NCBI GenBank assembly: GCA_001916035.1
Contig: MNRQ01000013.1
Coordinates: forward strand, 1-48,701
DNA: 48,701 nucleotides
From: Clostridium sp. 27_14
Lineage (GTDB): Bacteria > Bacillota > Clostridia > TANB77 > CAG-508
Direction of reading: 5' to 3'
The notes under the pieces are model-generated. The model saw nothing but the letters and a program-made list of their open reading frames with translations. It searched no databases and had not been told where the DNA came from. A program made the translations under genes and the position numbers. Below are positions 35,627 to 43,631 of this stretch, piece after piece. Positions within the stretch are counted from its first letter, which is position 1. Every line of letters begins with the position of its first letter.

Positions 35627-35653
35627 ATTCCTAATAATACAAATGATAAAACT

Positions 35654-36115
35654 TTAACCTCTACCTGTTACCTTTGCAGATATAACATATACCGGACAAC
35701 CATAATTGTTGAATAACTTATGTGTTTCATCCTTACGACAGAATTTCATTTCTACTAATGAAGAAGGTACATAGAAAATATATAATTCTCTTGTTTTCTT
35801 TATATCTCCATTGTGATCTTTATGTACAAGTTGATTATGTCCATGTTCTCTTATTGCAACTCCCTGATTAGGAACATACATACATGAAAATGTATGTATT
35901 GTTTTATGATACTTAATAGTACCTAAATTTTGTTCCCATACTTCGTCTAAAGTTACATCACATACATCTACAGGTATTTTAAACCATTCTCCGGGTTTCT
36001 GAGTTTTCAAGATTTTTTCCAGTTCATCAACAAAGTTAAAAAAATCTCTGTCTTTTCTTCTAGCTAAATCCCGAATTTCCTTTACCGAGTCCAAACTTAA
36101 AGTTTTCATTTTCAT
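35654..36115 (-). CDS. Conserved-looking cupin-like protein of unknown function
   Basis: 153 residues. The N-terminal half is helical and charged. The second half has a cupin-like metal motif: VPNQGVAIREHGHNQ (about 95-109), followed by TRELYIFYVP. No signal peptide or membrane segment. The start ATG has AGGAGGT at good spacing. It follows the HD-domain gene by 38 nt and shares its less AT-rich composition, so the two form an operon, probably acquired together. The cupin reading is suggestive only; I do not recognise a named family. Confidence 0.65.
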   Translation of the reverse strand: MKMKTLSLDSVKEIRDLARRKDRDFFNFVDELEKILKTQKPGEWFKIPVDVCDVTLDEVWEQNLGTIKYHKTIHTFSCMYVPNQGVAIREHGHNQLVHKDHNGDIKKTRELYIFYVPSSLVEMKFCRKDETHKLFNNYGCPVYVISAKVTGRG

Positions 36116-36153
36116 TGAGTATACCTCCTTAACTAATTGGTTTGCGAGTTACT

Positions 36154-36810
36154 TTAAAAGTCTTTTTGAGTATCGATTGTTTTTACATAATCAAGAAGTC
36201 TAGCAAAATCCTCATCATCATAGTACAATGACTTATCCCATTCATACCAGATATCAAATGCAGTTTGAGCTCCATCTTTTACCATTTGCTGAACTTTATT
36301 GCTCTTGAAAACCACATTATCTTCTTGCTCATCTAATGAATGTTGACATCCCATATCTTGATAAACTTTAGCTTGTATATCAGCTTCTAACTTATCACAA
36401 TGATGAGCAAAAATTGCTTCTTTGGTCTTCTTTTCATCAAATTCAAATAGTAATGAAAGAAACTCCTCCTGATTAACCAAGTCTCCAATAACTTCTCTCA
36501 TTGCTTCATGTTCTTTTTTCATTTTTTCTTCAGGAGTTATATTGTCAAATGGTGTGATATCTCCAATAATAACTTCTCCCAATTCATGAAGAACCAGCAT
36601 TTTTATAACTTTGTTAATATCTAAATTTGTTTTAAACTCAGAGTCGATACTTAAAGCTAAAATACAAGTTCCATAAACATGTTCTGCAATGCTCTCTATC
36701 CGTTCTTTACTCACGTTCCAATGAGTTTTATCCCAACCACTTCTTATCTTATACTTAAGTTGTGTAGCTAAAAGATAGAACCTCATTGAATTTCTTAACT
36801 TTTCTTCCAT
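36154..36810 (-). CDS. HD-domain phosphohydrolase (YfbR/HDDC2-like 5'-deoxynucleotidase)
   Basis: 218 residues. HD motifs: ERIESIAEHVYGTCIL (first His), VLHELGEVIIGDITP (HE/HD pair position), and AIFAHHCDKLEADIQAKVYQDMG (Asp near 138). The order and spacing match the YfbR-type HD_3 family, which dephosphorylates dNMPs. Some phage-defence HD enzymes deplete dNTPs in a related way, so a defensive role is possible but unproven. AGGAGG start. It heads an operon with 35654 and has a promoter at 36912-36940. Less AT-rich than the element around it. Confidence 0.8.
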   Translation of the reverse strand: MEEKLRNSMRFYLLATQLKYKIRSGWDKTHWNVSKERIESIAEHVYGTCILALSIDSEFKTNLDINKVIKMLVLHELGEVIIGDITPFDNITPEEKMKKEHEAMREVIGDLVNQEEFLSLLFEFDEKKTKEAIFAHHCDKLEADIQAKVYQDMGCQHSLDEQEDNVVFKSNKVQQMVKDGAQTAFDIWYEWDKSLYYDDEDFARLLDYVKTIDTQKDF

Positions 36811-36911
36811 ATAATATGTCCTCCTTAAAATATTTATTTTATATCAACTGCCTATATATCTACCTGTAAAACAGGATTACAAAAATTTATAGCTAGTTTT
36901 ACTAGCACTTG

Positions 36912-36940
36912 TTTATAATTTTATCATATTTTTATGTAAA
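36912..36940 (-). promoter_or_regulatory. Promoter of the HD-domain operon
   Basis: On the minus strand TTTACA (36940-36935), 17 nt, TATAAA (36917-36912). The plus-strand 18-mer TTATCATATTTTTATGTA (36921-36938) is identical to 42782-42799 upstream of the VOC gene. GCTAGT/ACTAGC inverted repeats lie just downstream (36891-36906). Confidence 0.5.
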
Positions 36941-37023
36941 ATGCTAGTGTTTTTATGTATTTTATGCTATACTTTGAACAGAAAATCTTTTAATAAATAT
37001 AAAAAATGAATATAAAAAAATAT

Positions 37024-37052
37024 TTGACATATAATAAAAAATATAGTATACT
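37024..37052 (+). promoter_or_regulatory. SigA promoter of a small hairpin RNA
   Basis: TTGACA (37024-37029), 17 nt, TATACT (37047-37052). It points into the hairpin cluster at 37059-37178. Confidence 0.75.
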
Positions 37053-37058
37053 ATATTT

Positions 37059-37130
37059 AGCTTAAGCAAGAGAGTTGTTCGTAAGATGACAATTGCTCGA
37101 GATATGTTGACCACATATCTCATTTTTTTT
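37059..37130 (+). ncRNA. Candidate small RNA ending in a perfect terminator
   Basis: Predicted start about 7 nt after TATACT. A first hairpin closes around TTCGTAAGATG (TTGT/ACAA with GAG/CTC outside). It is followed by GAGATATG-TTGACCA-CATATCTC (37099-37121) and ATTTTTTTT, a textbook terminator. Length about 70 nt. No known family was recognised. Confidence 0.5.
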
Positions 37131-37136
37131 GCAAAT

Positions 37137-37262
37137 AAAGCGGTTGACCAGACCGCTTTGATTAGGTTTGCACTAATCTTGAGTTTTTTGACTATCTTCA
37201 GAGTTATCATTACTAAGTAATAATAAAACTATAAGACGCCAAATTAATTCGTAAGATGACAA
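37137..37262 (+). other. Two more tandem hairpins and a second TTCGTAAGATGACAA copy
   Basis: AAAGCGG-TTGACCAGA-CCGCTTT (37137-37159) shares the loop TTGACCA with the terminator hairpin before it. GATTAG-GTTTGCA-CTAATC (37160-37178) follows directly, then a T-run. The 15-mer TTCGTAAGATGACAA at 37078-37092 recurs exactly at 37248-37262. A 44-codon frame runs through here without a ribosome binding site. The rest of 36811-37318 shows nothing else. Confidence 0.5.
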
Positions 37263-37318
37263 ATTACTCACCCCCTTCAAAAAGATTTCCTTTATGAAAA
37301 GGATGGTATCATTATACT

Positions 37319-37663
37319 TCATATATTGATAAAATACAATCGTTTTTTTAATCCTTTTTTCAATAAACTTAGTGCTTCCATCATATAATCGTATGAATAC
37401 ATATTTAATCCAATTACACTATTAGTATATTCTTTATAAGAGTGTGCTTTATGGTTAAAAATTGCATTATATATTTCTAACAGTTGTTTATTATAACTTT
37501 CATCTAAAATTTTTCCATCTTGATCTTTATCCATATAATTTTTTAATCCATCTCTTACAATTTCTATTTGCTTTATTATTTTTATAAATTTATGATATCC
37601 ATTGCCATTTATAATATCTATGTATGCTTTTAAATCTATAATTTTGATTCCTAATAGTAACGG
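37319..37663 (-). pseudogene. Detached 3' end of the KAP NTPase gene
   Basis: After the TAA at 37664-37666 the same reading frame stays open for 114 codons (PLLLGIKIIDLKAYIDIING ... KKRLYFINI) and ends at 37319. It continues the KAP protein, so a nonsense codon has split the gene. ATG 37534 inside it has no ribosome binding site. Confidence 0.65.
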
Positions 37664-38704
37664 TTATAAGAACATTCTTATCATAGCTCGACCTTTATCT
37701 TCATGGAAACCATATCCATAATGCGTATTTGCAAAATCTTCAACTATACTAATAGATTGATAATATCTAATACAATCTCTCATTGTAAAATGATAATAAT
37801 TTATTATCTCAAATACAGTTTCATTAAAATAATATGAATTTTTATTAAATCCTAAGAACTGCATAAAATTAGTAATATTTACTTGTGGTAAATCTATTAA
37901 AACATCAAAAAACTTATTTAAGTACCTATGCGAGTCAAAATTTTGCCCATAATAATTAGAAATAGTATTTGTTAATTCTTTTACATTTACTGAAAATACA
38001 AATATTATATTCTCATGATCAAAGAAATGTTTAATTCTTTCTAATAGTTTTATTATATAAATAGGATTACATCTATCTAATTCATCCACAAAAACAACTA
38101 ATTTATCTCCACGCTCCACTAATAATTTATCTAGCAATATGTTTAATGTTTCTTTTAAATTTTCCATTGTTGTAATTTCTGGTATAATATCTTTTCCTTT
38201 AAATGTAGATACTAATTCTTTGACACTACCATTTGACCAAATATTTGCTACATCTAAAACGCTAGCAATCTTATCTATAACATTAGAACTCTCTTTTTGA
38301 TAATCTTTTAAAATATCATGTTCTTTTATGATATTAAATATAATCGAATTTATTGGGTCAATGTGAAAATCATTATTCCAAGCGTTATAATAAATTGGTA
38401 CAAAATTCTTCTCTAGTTTTAAATCTTTAAAACAATCTCTTTGTAAGATTTGGTCTAACTGTGTATTATAATCTTGGAGTTCCTCTTTTATATACTCATT
38501 ATAATAAGTTAAAAGTGTATATATTTGTTTAATTAGAAAAGTTTTCCCTGTTCCCCAATCTCCATTAATAAATATGGTAAAGTTTTCATCTACATTGTCT
38601 AACATTTCTAAAAATGTTGCAACATATTGATTTCTTCCAATTGCATTTTTATCTAGCATATTTATTATATTTTCTGTAGTAGGTTTAACTTCTATTTTAT
38701 TCAA
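37664..38704 (-). CDS. KAP family P-loop NTPase (truncated by an in-frame stop)
   Basis: KAP NTPases are STAND-related P-loop ATPases; the bacterial members include PifA, which aborts phage infection. The 346 residues carry Walker A GDWGTGKT (48-55), Walker B KLVVFVDELDRCNP (about 200-213) and FVFSVNVKEL. The membrane helices found in many KAP proteins are absent. The start is TTG behind GAGG. It ends at a TAA in place of a sense codon; the frame resumes immediately (37319-37663), so the full product would be ~460 residues. It follows the zinc-ribbon-like gene at 38739 by 34 nt. A defence role is inference. Confidence 0.8.
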   Translation of the reverse strand: MNKIEVKPTTENIINMLDKNAIGRNQYVATFLEMLDNVDENFTIFINGDWGTGKTFLIKQIYTLLTYYNEYIKEELQDYNTQLDQILQRDCFKDLKLEKNFVPIYYNAWNNDFHIDPINSIIFNIIKEHDILKDYQKESSNVIDKIASVLDVANIWSNGSVKELVSTFKGKDIIPEITTMENLKETLNILLDKLLVERGDKLVVFVDELDRCNPIYIIKLLERIKHFFDHENIIFVFSVNVKELTNTISNYYGQNFDSHRYLNKFFDVLIDLPQVNITNFMQFLGFNKNSYYFNETVFEIINYYHFTMRDCIRYYQSISIVEDFANTHYGYGFHEDKGRAMIRMFL

Positions 38705-38738
38705 TTTGCATTCCTCTTTTCAATATTTATAATATTAT

Positions 38739-39822
38739 TTATTTATTTTCTACCAACCAATTATAAACTTCATCTTCAGTAAGTTTTCCTTTTTTTATCT
38801 TATTTATTTTATCTCTAGCTTCCTTTTTCCATTGTTCAAATTCTTTTTGAATAGTCTTACTTTCCTTATTTCTATATGTAGTCATAAATTTTTGTTGATA
38901 TATTCTTCTATAAAGTGCTTGTACTTTATTATTTTCTAAATTTTTCCTATATTGTTCTCCTGCACCTTTTTCTTTACAAGTTGGACTTTTATCTACATTA
39001 TCTAAATCACAATATATTTCATTTTGCCTATAAGTTGGGATAAAATATCTACCACAATTTAAACAAGTCTTAATTTGTAAATTTTCGTGTCTTACAATTT
39101 GATCTAATACCATAAAACATATACTTGTTAAATTTTTACTTGTATAAACATTGTGTAACTCCATTTCTTGATTCTTATTGTCTATTTCCTTTATTAACTT
39201 ATTTAAAGTATCATTATGATATTTATTGTGTATATTTATATAATTATCTGTTATAATTTCTATTCCTTGCGAATATGTATAAAAATCACTATTTTTTATA
39301 GTATAGGCAATAAATTTTGACAATTTATTTTCTTCTTTTAAACTTTCATTTCCATTTAAATTATAAACAAAATCTACACATTTTTTGAAATTATCTTGCC
39401 ATTCTATAAGTCTATCACTACTTCTATCATATATATCTTTTATAATATTCTTAAACTCAATGTTAGTAATATAATCATCATTTTTAGTATATTGATAAGG
39501 TACATATTCTTTTATTAACTCATACCCATAAGCATAAAAGAAAGTATTATATGAAGTTTCAAAAGTAGTGAAATCAGCATTTAAAAAGTTTATTAAAATA
39601 GATCCTATACTTTCTACATAATGAATATATATAGTAGATGGTTGTCTTATTATTTCTTTTTTCTTATTTAATTTTGTTTTAGATATATCTTTTTCTAATT
39701 CTAAACATAATCTTGTTTCATCATTTTGCTTTATTCTCTTTCTATTTACATTATATAGGTATAAAGGTGTTGCGTAATATTCTTCTTTTTCTTCAAAATT
39801 AAACCATAATATGAAATTTCAG
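38739..39822 (-). pseudogene. Zinc-ribbon-like (DUF6076-type?) protein gene, 5'-truncated
   Basis: The frame is open from just after a TGA at about 39823 to 38739 (~360 codons) but has no ATG/GTG with a ribosome binding site. The only early start-like codon, TTG 39323, lies in mid-protein. The C-terminal third has CLNCGRYFIPTYRQNEIYC and a further Cys in SPTCKEKG, a treble-clef/zinc-ribbon pattern that recalls DUF6076 proteins, followed by a basic helical tail. Upstream DNA changes composition at about 39825, so the 5' end seems to have been replaced. It is in an operon with the KAP NTPase. Confidence 0.6.
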
Positions 39823-40200
39823 AGAGAACATCTTTAATTTTGTTGTCGTCAGCACTGTTTTCGAAGCAAATTTCCATTACCCAAAAAACTCCACGTTCTT
39901 TGTTCACTGCTTCTACCAAAACATTTACATAACATAATTATAACAAAATTGCATTATGTTGTACATTAAGGGCAAATGTAAGACTTATTGCAATGCACCT
40001 TATTAATACTTGCATTTACTTTTTCACTTATCTATTTTCATATCTTTTTATTTATATTTCTATATAACTTGTAATTTCATTTTATATGTGATAAACTTGA
40101 TACATCTTGTAATTATAATAAGCAATGCAGTAATGCTATGTAGAAAATATTATTAAGTATACTCTAATAATATAAAGAATATAGATGGAGGTATTTAGTT
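39823..40200. other. Junction segment without an intact gene
   Basis: 39823-39925 is less AT-rich and on the minus strand encodes a fragment (VNVLVEAVNKERGVFWVMEI, then CFENSADDNKIKDVLSEISY) that ends in the wrong frame relative to the downstream pseudogene. A minus-strand promoter-like TGTACA-N17-TATAAT precedes it (about 39946-39974). From 39975 to 40200 the DNA is AT-rich; GGAGGT at about 40188 serves the SGNH gene. Confidence 0.4.
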
Positions 40201-40830
40201 ATGAAAAATAATTATATTGTTATCGGTGATAGTATTACCTATGGAATTGGTGATTTTGAAAGTGGTGGCTGGGCTACTATGTTTAAACAATATATTGTTA
40301 ATAAAGATGATTCAAAAGTATGTAATAACTATGTTCATATTGCAGCTTTTCCAGGAGCTACAAGCACTGATATATTGAATAAAATAGATAGCATATTGCA
40401 AGCTTTTTATCATAGAGAATTTACAAATACAATTATGCTTTCTATTGGCATTAATGATACTCAAGAATTTAATGGTAATCCTAAAAATAGTATTGAACAA
40501 TATAGAATAAATATAGAAAAAATTGCGAAAAGTGTTATGGATAAAGGTTTCAATATGATAATTTTAGGGTTAACAAGAATAGAAAGTAATGAAAAATTCT
40601 TTTGGAAACCTAATAAATATTATGATAATGAAATAATATCAGAATATGATAAGGATTTATCCTTGATTTTAGATTATGATGCTGAATTAAAAGATTTATG
40701 TAATAATAATAGAATTAAATATATTTCAATGCAAGAAGTATTACAAAAAGAAGATTTTATAGATGGTCTACATCCAAATCATAATGGTCATAAAAAAATT
40801 TTTGAAAAAATCATTGATAATAATATATAG
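40201..40830 (+). CDS. SGNH/GDSL-type hydrolase
   Basis: 209 residues with the SGNH blocks: block I VIGDSITYG (nucleophile Ser at about 11), block III LSIGINDT (Asn), and block V DGLHPNHNGH (Asp and His). It resembles lysophospholipase L1/acyl-esterase families acting on lipids or acetylated sugars. No signal peptide, so it is cytoplasmic. Start ATG behind GGAGGT. A GNAT acetyltransferase begins 8 nt after its stop; the pair may act on the same small molecule, one adding and the other removing an acyl group (inference). Confidence 0.85.
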   Translation: MKNNYIVIGDSITYGIGDFESGGWATMFKQYIVNKDDSKVCNNYVHIAAFPGATSTDILNKIDSILQAFYHREFTNTIMLSIGINDTQEFNGNPKNSIEQYRINIEKIAKSVMDKGFNMIILGLTRIESNEKFFWKPNKYYDNEIISEYDKDLSLILDYDAELKDLCNNNRIKYISMQEVLQKEDFIDGLHPNHNGHKKIFEKIIDNNI

Positions 40831-40838
40831 GAGGTATA

Positions 40839-41282
40839 ATGAACAATATAAAGATTATACATGCAAATAAAAATCATAAAAAATTTTTAATATATGCTAA
40901 TAAAGTAATAGACAATGTCAACAATATGGAAGAAACCAATGGGTTAGAATTAAATATAGACAAAGATTATTTTTGTGATAACCCAAAATTTCAATGTCTA
41001 GTAGCAGAATTTGATAATAAACCAGTTGGAATGATTTTATATTCATATTTTTATTGGGCTAGTGATGGTCAGGTTTTATGGATTTCACAAATGTTTATTG
41101 AACCCAAATATAGAAAATATGGTATATTTTTCAAATTAATTTCTAAGTTAAGAGAGGAAAATAAAGATATAAAAATTGCATCTTGTGCAACTGGCAATGA
41201 TAATATTAGAATGCAAAAAATCTTAAAATATTATAATTGCCACGAAATGAGTAATCTTAAATTTTATTACAAAAAAGTATAG
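40839..41282 (+). CDS. GNAT family N-acetyltransferase
   Basis: 147 residues. The GNAT core is visible: VAEFDNKPVGMILYSYFYW (strand 2-3), then QMFIEPKYRKYGIFFKLISKL, where the acetyl-CoA loop Q/R-x-x-G-x-G/A is degenerate (KYRKYGIF), and CATGNDNIRMQKILKYYNC. Start ATG behind AGGAGGT, 8 nt after the SGNH hydrolase stop, so translation is linked. Substrate unknown. A hairpin terminator follows. Confidence 0.8.
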   Translation: MNNIKIIHANKNHKKFLIYANKVIDNVNNMEETNGLELNIDKDYFCDNPKFQCLVAEFDNKPVGMILYSYFYWASDGQVLWISQMFIEPKYRKYGIFFKLISKLREENKDIKIASCATGNDNIRMQKILKYYNCHEMSNLKFYYKKV

Positions 41283-41310
41283 CTAAAAAAAACTACAACT
41301 TTAATTAAGC

Positions 41311-41353
41311 AAAACAAGTAGCACTTATATTTCAAAAAGTACTACTTGTTTTT
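41311..41353 (+). terminator. Terminator after the SGNH-GNAT operon
   Basis: AAAACAAGTAGCACTT pairs with AAGTACTACTTGTTTT (one mismatch) and is followed by TTT. It lies between convergent genes. Confidence 0.75.
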
Positions 41354-41410
41354 AGCTATACCGAATGAACCTATACCTCACCTGGCTAGTCATGTGTACG
41401 AATAATATTT

Positions 41411-42103
41411 TCAGTTTTTATTATCATCTTTCTCTTCTGCAGAATCTTCTATTGCATCTATGATGCATGTCAAAAACACAACATCTTTCATAGAAATATC
41501 CGATTCTTTTTGCTTAACAATTTCATAAGAATCCACTATATCAAGTTTCTTACTTATTTTAAACAAAATTTCATCAGAAACATCATATACGTTAAATTCA
41601 TAAAACAAAGAAAGAATTCTTTCTTTCGTATATCCCAATTCATTTCTTTCTTCATCATAAATGTGAAAGTTATATTTACTCAAAGAAAGAAAATCTGTAA
41701 AAAACTCCTCTCCTATATAACCTGTTATATTGCCTTCAGTATCCATCAACCTAGCTAAACGGTTAAGTTTTATTCCCCACCGTTTAATTTGTTTTTCCTT
41801 GGCAATCTCGTTACCATTCGCATCAGTAAATGTAAATACATCACCTGTAATATTCACATATTTACCAGATACTGTTCCGATTCTTTCTCCAGCTACATAT
41901 ATGTCGTATTCTTTCTTAAAAGAAATAAATTTCTCTTTTATTTTCACAGTAGTTGCTTCTTCTAGTAAAGAAGAATAATCTTCCTGTGAAGAACTTGCAA
42001 CATAGTTTGGACTATTTGTTTTTGATGAACATCCCATAAGTAAGGATGAGATGATAAGAATTGTTATTAAGTTTAAAATGTTCCGTTTTGTTATTTTTTT
42101 CAT
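41411..42103 (-). CDS. Lipoprotein with a LURP-one/Tubby-like C-terminal domain
   Basis: 230 residues. The signal peptide ends in lipobox LLMGC (Cys at about 25), followed by a Ser-rich linker. The body (about 50-190) shows repeating strands with phospholipid-scramblase/LURP-one character: EYDIYVAGERIGTVSGKY, VFTFTDANGNEIAKEKQ, RLMDTEGNITGYIGEEF, YNFHIYDEERNELGYTKE. Such domains are small beta-barrels of unknown bacterial role. Anchored on the outer face of the membrane. SD AGGAG; promoter at 42232-42260 with a ~120-nt leader containing ACACCTT/AAGGTGT arms. Confidence 0.75.
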   Translation of the reverse strand: MKKITKRNILNLITILIISSLLMGCSSKTNSPNYVASSSQEDYSSLLEEATTVKIKEKFISFKKEYDIYVAGERIGTVSGKYVNITGDVFTFTDANGNEIAKEKQIKRWGIKLNRLARLMDTEGNITGYIGEEFFTDFLSLSKYNFHIYDEERNELGYTKERILSLFYEFNVYDVSDEILFKISKKLDIVDSYEIVKQKESDISMKDVVFLTCIIDAIEDSAEEKDDNKN

Positions 42104-42231
42104 TATGTTTTTCTCCTATTCTATTATTTGCACACCTTTAAAATTCACTTTGCTCCAAAATAATTATTTTACAATTCAGTTGTACATCTATAAGGTGTAA
42201 AAAGAGTATAACAGAAAAGTAAGCTCATTTT

Positions 42232-42260
42232 ATTATATCATATTTACATAAATTAGTCAA
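42232..42260 (-). promoter_or_regulatory. SigA promoter of the lipoprotein gene
   Basis: On the minus strand TTGACT (42260-42255), 17 nt, TATAAT (42237-42232). Confidence 0.8.
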
Positions 42261-42307
42261 AAACTGCACCTTTACTTTTGTTATCTCTTTATTTTTTATT
42301 CCATATT

Positions 42308-42745
42308 TTATATTTCTTTAATATAACTTTCTCCACATATCTCTAGTAAATTTCCTTCTGGATCTTTTATTGTAAAATAATAATATGGCTCTGTAATATT
42401 AACATACATTATATCCGAAATTTCTCCAATATTTAATGCTTTTATTCTTGAGTATTCTGTATTTAAATCTTCTGTATAAAAATTCAAAGTAATAATATTA
42501 TTCATTTTTATATTTTGCTCTTTGTTAAAATCTTTTATATAGGCATCATTATAGTTTACATTATTTCTACTATTTATTTTTTCTTCATCAAATTTTCTAT
42601 TATAAATTGCCAATTTATTTCCACATTCAAATTCTACCCATCTATTCTCAGTATAAATATTAGGTTTAATTTGTAATATTTTTTCATAAAATGATATCAC
42701 TTCCATAAATTTATTTGTTTCTATATAAGTACAACATAATTCCAT
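42308..42745 (-). CDS. VOC (glyoxalase/bleomycin-resistance) family protein
   Basis: 145 residues with two beta-alpha-beta-beta-beta modules: CCTYIETNKFMEVISFYEKIL then RWVEFECGNKLAIYN, and a second module LNFYTEDLNTEYSRIKAL then YYYFTIKDPEGNLLEICGE. The last carries the family's DPEGNLLEI with the metal Glu. Members bind metals and include glyoxalases, dioxygenases and antibiotic-binding proteins; which applies is unknown. Start ATG behind TTGAGGAAA. Upstream DNA (42746-42880) contains the 18-mer shared with the HD promoter. Confidence 0.8.
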   Translation of the reverse strand: MELCCTYIETNKFMEVISFYEKILQIKPNIYTENRWVEFECGNKLAIYNRKFDEEKINSRNNVNYNDAYIKDFNKEQNIKMNNIITLNFYTEDLNTEYSRIKALNIGEISDIMYVNITEPYYYFTIKDPEGNLLEICGESYIKEI

Positions 42746-42878
42746 AATTATTTCCTCAATTTCATTATTTATACAAGTATCTTATCATATTTTTATGTAT
42801 AATAGCAACAATTTTATATCTTTTAATAATTAGATTAGCAATAGATTAGCAAAACACTTTTCAAAATGTAAAAAATAA

Positions 42879-42906
42879 AGAGTAAGAATTGTTTAACTCT
42901 TACTCT
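42879..42906. terminator. Hairpin beside the second att copy
   Basis: AGAGTAAGA / TCTTACTCT, 9-bp perfect stem with a 10-nt loop, immediately before the att copy, matching the layout at 33367. Confidence 0.55.
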
Positions 42907-42907
42907 C

Positions 42908-42963
42908 TGGTGCAGATGGCCGGAATCGAACCGGCACGGTTTATTCAACCGCAGGATTTTAAG
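42908..42963 (-). repeat. att copy 2: 3' half of tRNA-Leu(UAA)
   Basis: 54 of 56 bases match 33429-33484. On the minus strand it reads from anticodon loop CTTAAAA to GCACCA with a well-paired T-arm (GCCGG/CCGGC). No tRNA 5' half follows at 42964, so this is a duplicated end, not a gene. Confidence 0.85.
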
Positions 42964-43207
42964 TTACTCTATCATTTTAATGATTAGTGATGAATAATAC
43001 TTTTTAATCCTATTATTTATGTACTCAAAATCTTATTATTTCAAACTATTTCACTTGTTTTTATTGTAACATAAACAATTTCAAATTTATATAAATCTGA
43101 CATAACTTGTTTAAGTTTTGTTAGAAATTTGTTAGAAAAATTTTGAGCAGTATAACATGAAATAGACACTATACCTTTCGGCATAATGTCCAATTTCTTA
43201 GGGCTAA
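42964..43207. other. Non-coding segment with phased repeats beside att copy 2
   Basis: GTTTAAGT (43109), GTTAGAAA (43120) and GTTAGAAA (43131) are exactly 11 bp apart, matching the GTTAGGAA array at 33618-33647. No gene is seen in 42746-43207. Confidence 0.45.
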
Positions 43208-43456
43208 TTAGTCGATAGAAGAAACGATAATGTTTTTCATTCCATGTTCATTCTTTTTTCTGCCTTCTTTTGCTACCAATTTACCGTAGTTTCTAAAACT
43301 TCTCTGTCCATATTCAGTTGTGATAACACAGCTTCCAATTTCAGAGTGAATGTCCAATGTATTGAACATCATTTCAGTATATTCCCGCGATTCATTGGGC
43401 TTAAGGCTTCCACCTAAGATTTCAAGTGCGACCGATGTTTTGTTTGTTACTGTCAT
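43208..43456 (-). CDS. Small protein of unknown function
   Basis: 82 residues, no membrane segment: MTVTNKTSVALEILGGSLKP, then NESREYTEMMFNTLDIHSEIG, suggesting a small beta-rich fold, with a basic C-terminal part. AGGAGG precedes the ATG, and a promoter lies at 43487. Composition is less AT-rich than neighbours, like 32584, 35654 and 36154, suggesting a shared foreign source. Family not recognised. Confidence 0.6.
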   Translation of the reverse strand: MTVTNKTSVALEILGGSLKPNESREYTEMMFNTLDIHSEIGSCVITTEYGQRSFRNYGKLVAKEGRKKNEHGMKNIIVSSID

Positions 43457-43486
43457 AACAGCACCTCCTAATTAATTTGTAATTAT

Positions 43487-43515
43487 ATTATACTACATTT
43501 TACATAAAATATCAA
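43487..43515 (-). promoter_or_regulatory. SigA promoter of the 43208 gene
   Basis: On the minus strand TTGATA (43515-43510), 17 nt, TATAAT (43492-43487). Confidence 0.75.
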
Positions 43516-43631
43516 ATATTGCTTTTAATCAAATTTTGCATATTTAAAATTTAAAGTGAGCAGGCATAGTTTGTTACCTGTTCTAATTTTTCGCCACAAA
43601 ATCGATTGTCGTGCGAAGGAAAGGAAAATAT

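Larger units (their letters stand above)
33429..42963. mobile_element. Integrative mobilizable element 1, bounded by tRNA-Leu 3'-end repeats
   Basis: The 9.5-kb segment lies between two 56-bp tRNA-Leu 3'-end copies in the same orientation. It contains phased arm-type repeats, a hairpin array, an oriT-like site, a MobV relaxase and cargo: cupin-like and HD proteins, a KAP NTPase with partner, SGNH hydrolase, GNAT, lipoprotein and VOC protein. No integrase gene is visible, so excision would need help in trans. Several genes are broken, suggesting decay. Confidence 0.7.

Noticed and set aside
36962..37210. Minus-strand ORF of 82 codons
   Set aside because: Overlaps the promoter and hairpins of the plus-strand RNA, with no ribosome binding site.
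37087..37221. 44-codon hydrophobic ORF that could be a type I toxin
   Set aside because: No ribosome binding site; the sequence is better explained by perfect hairpins and a terminator within it.
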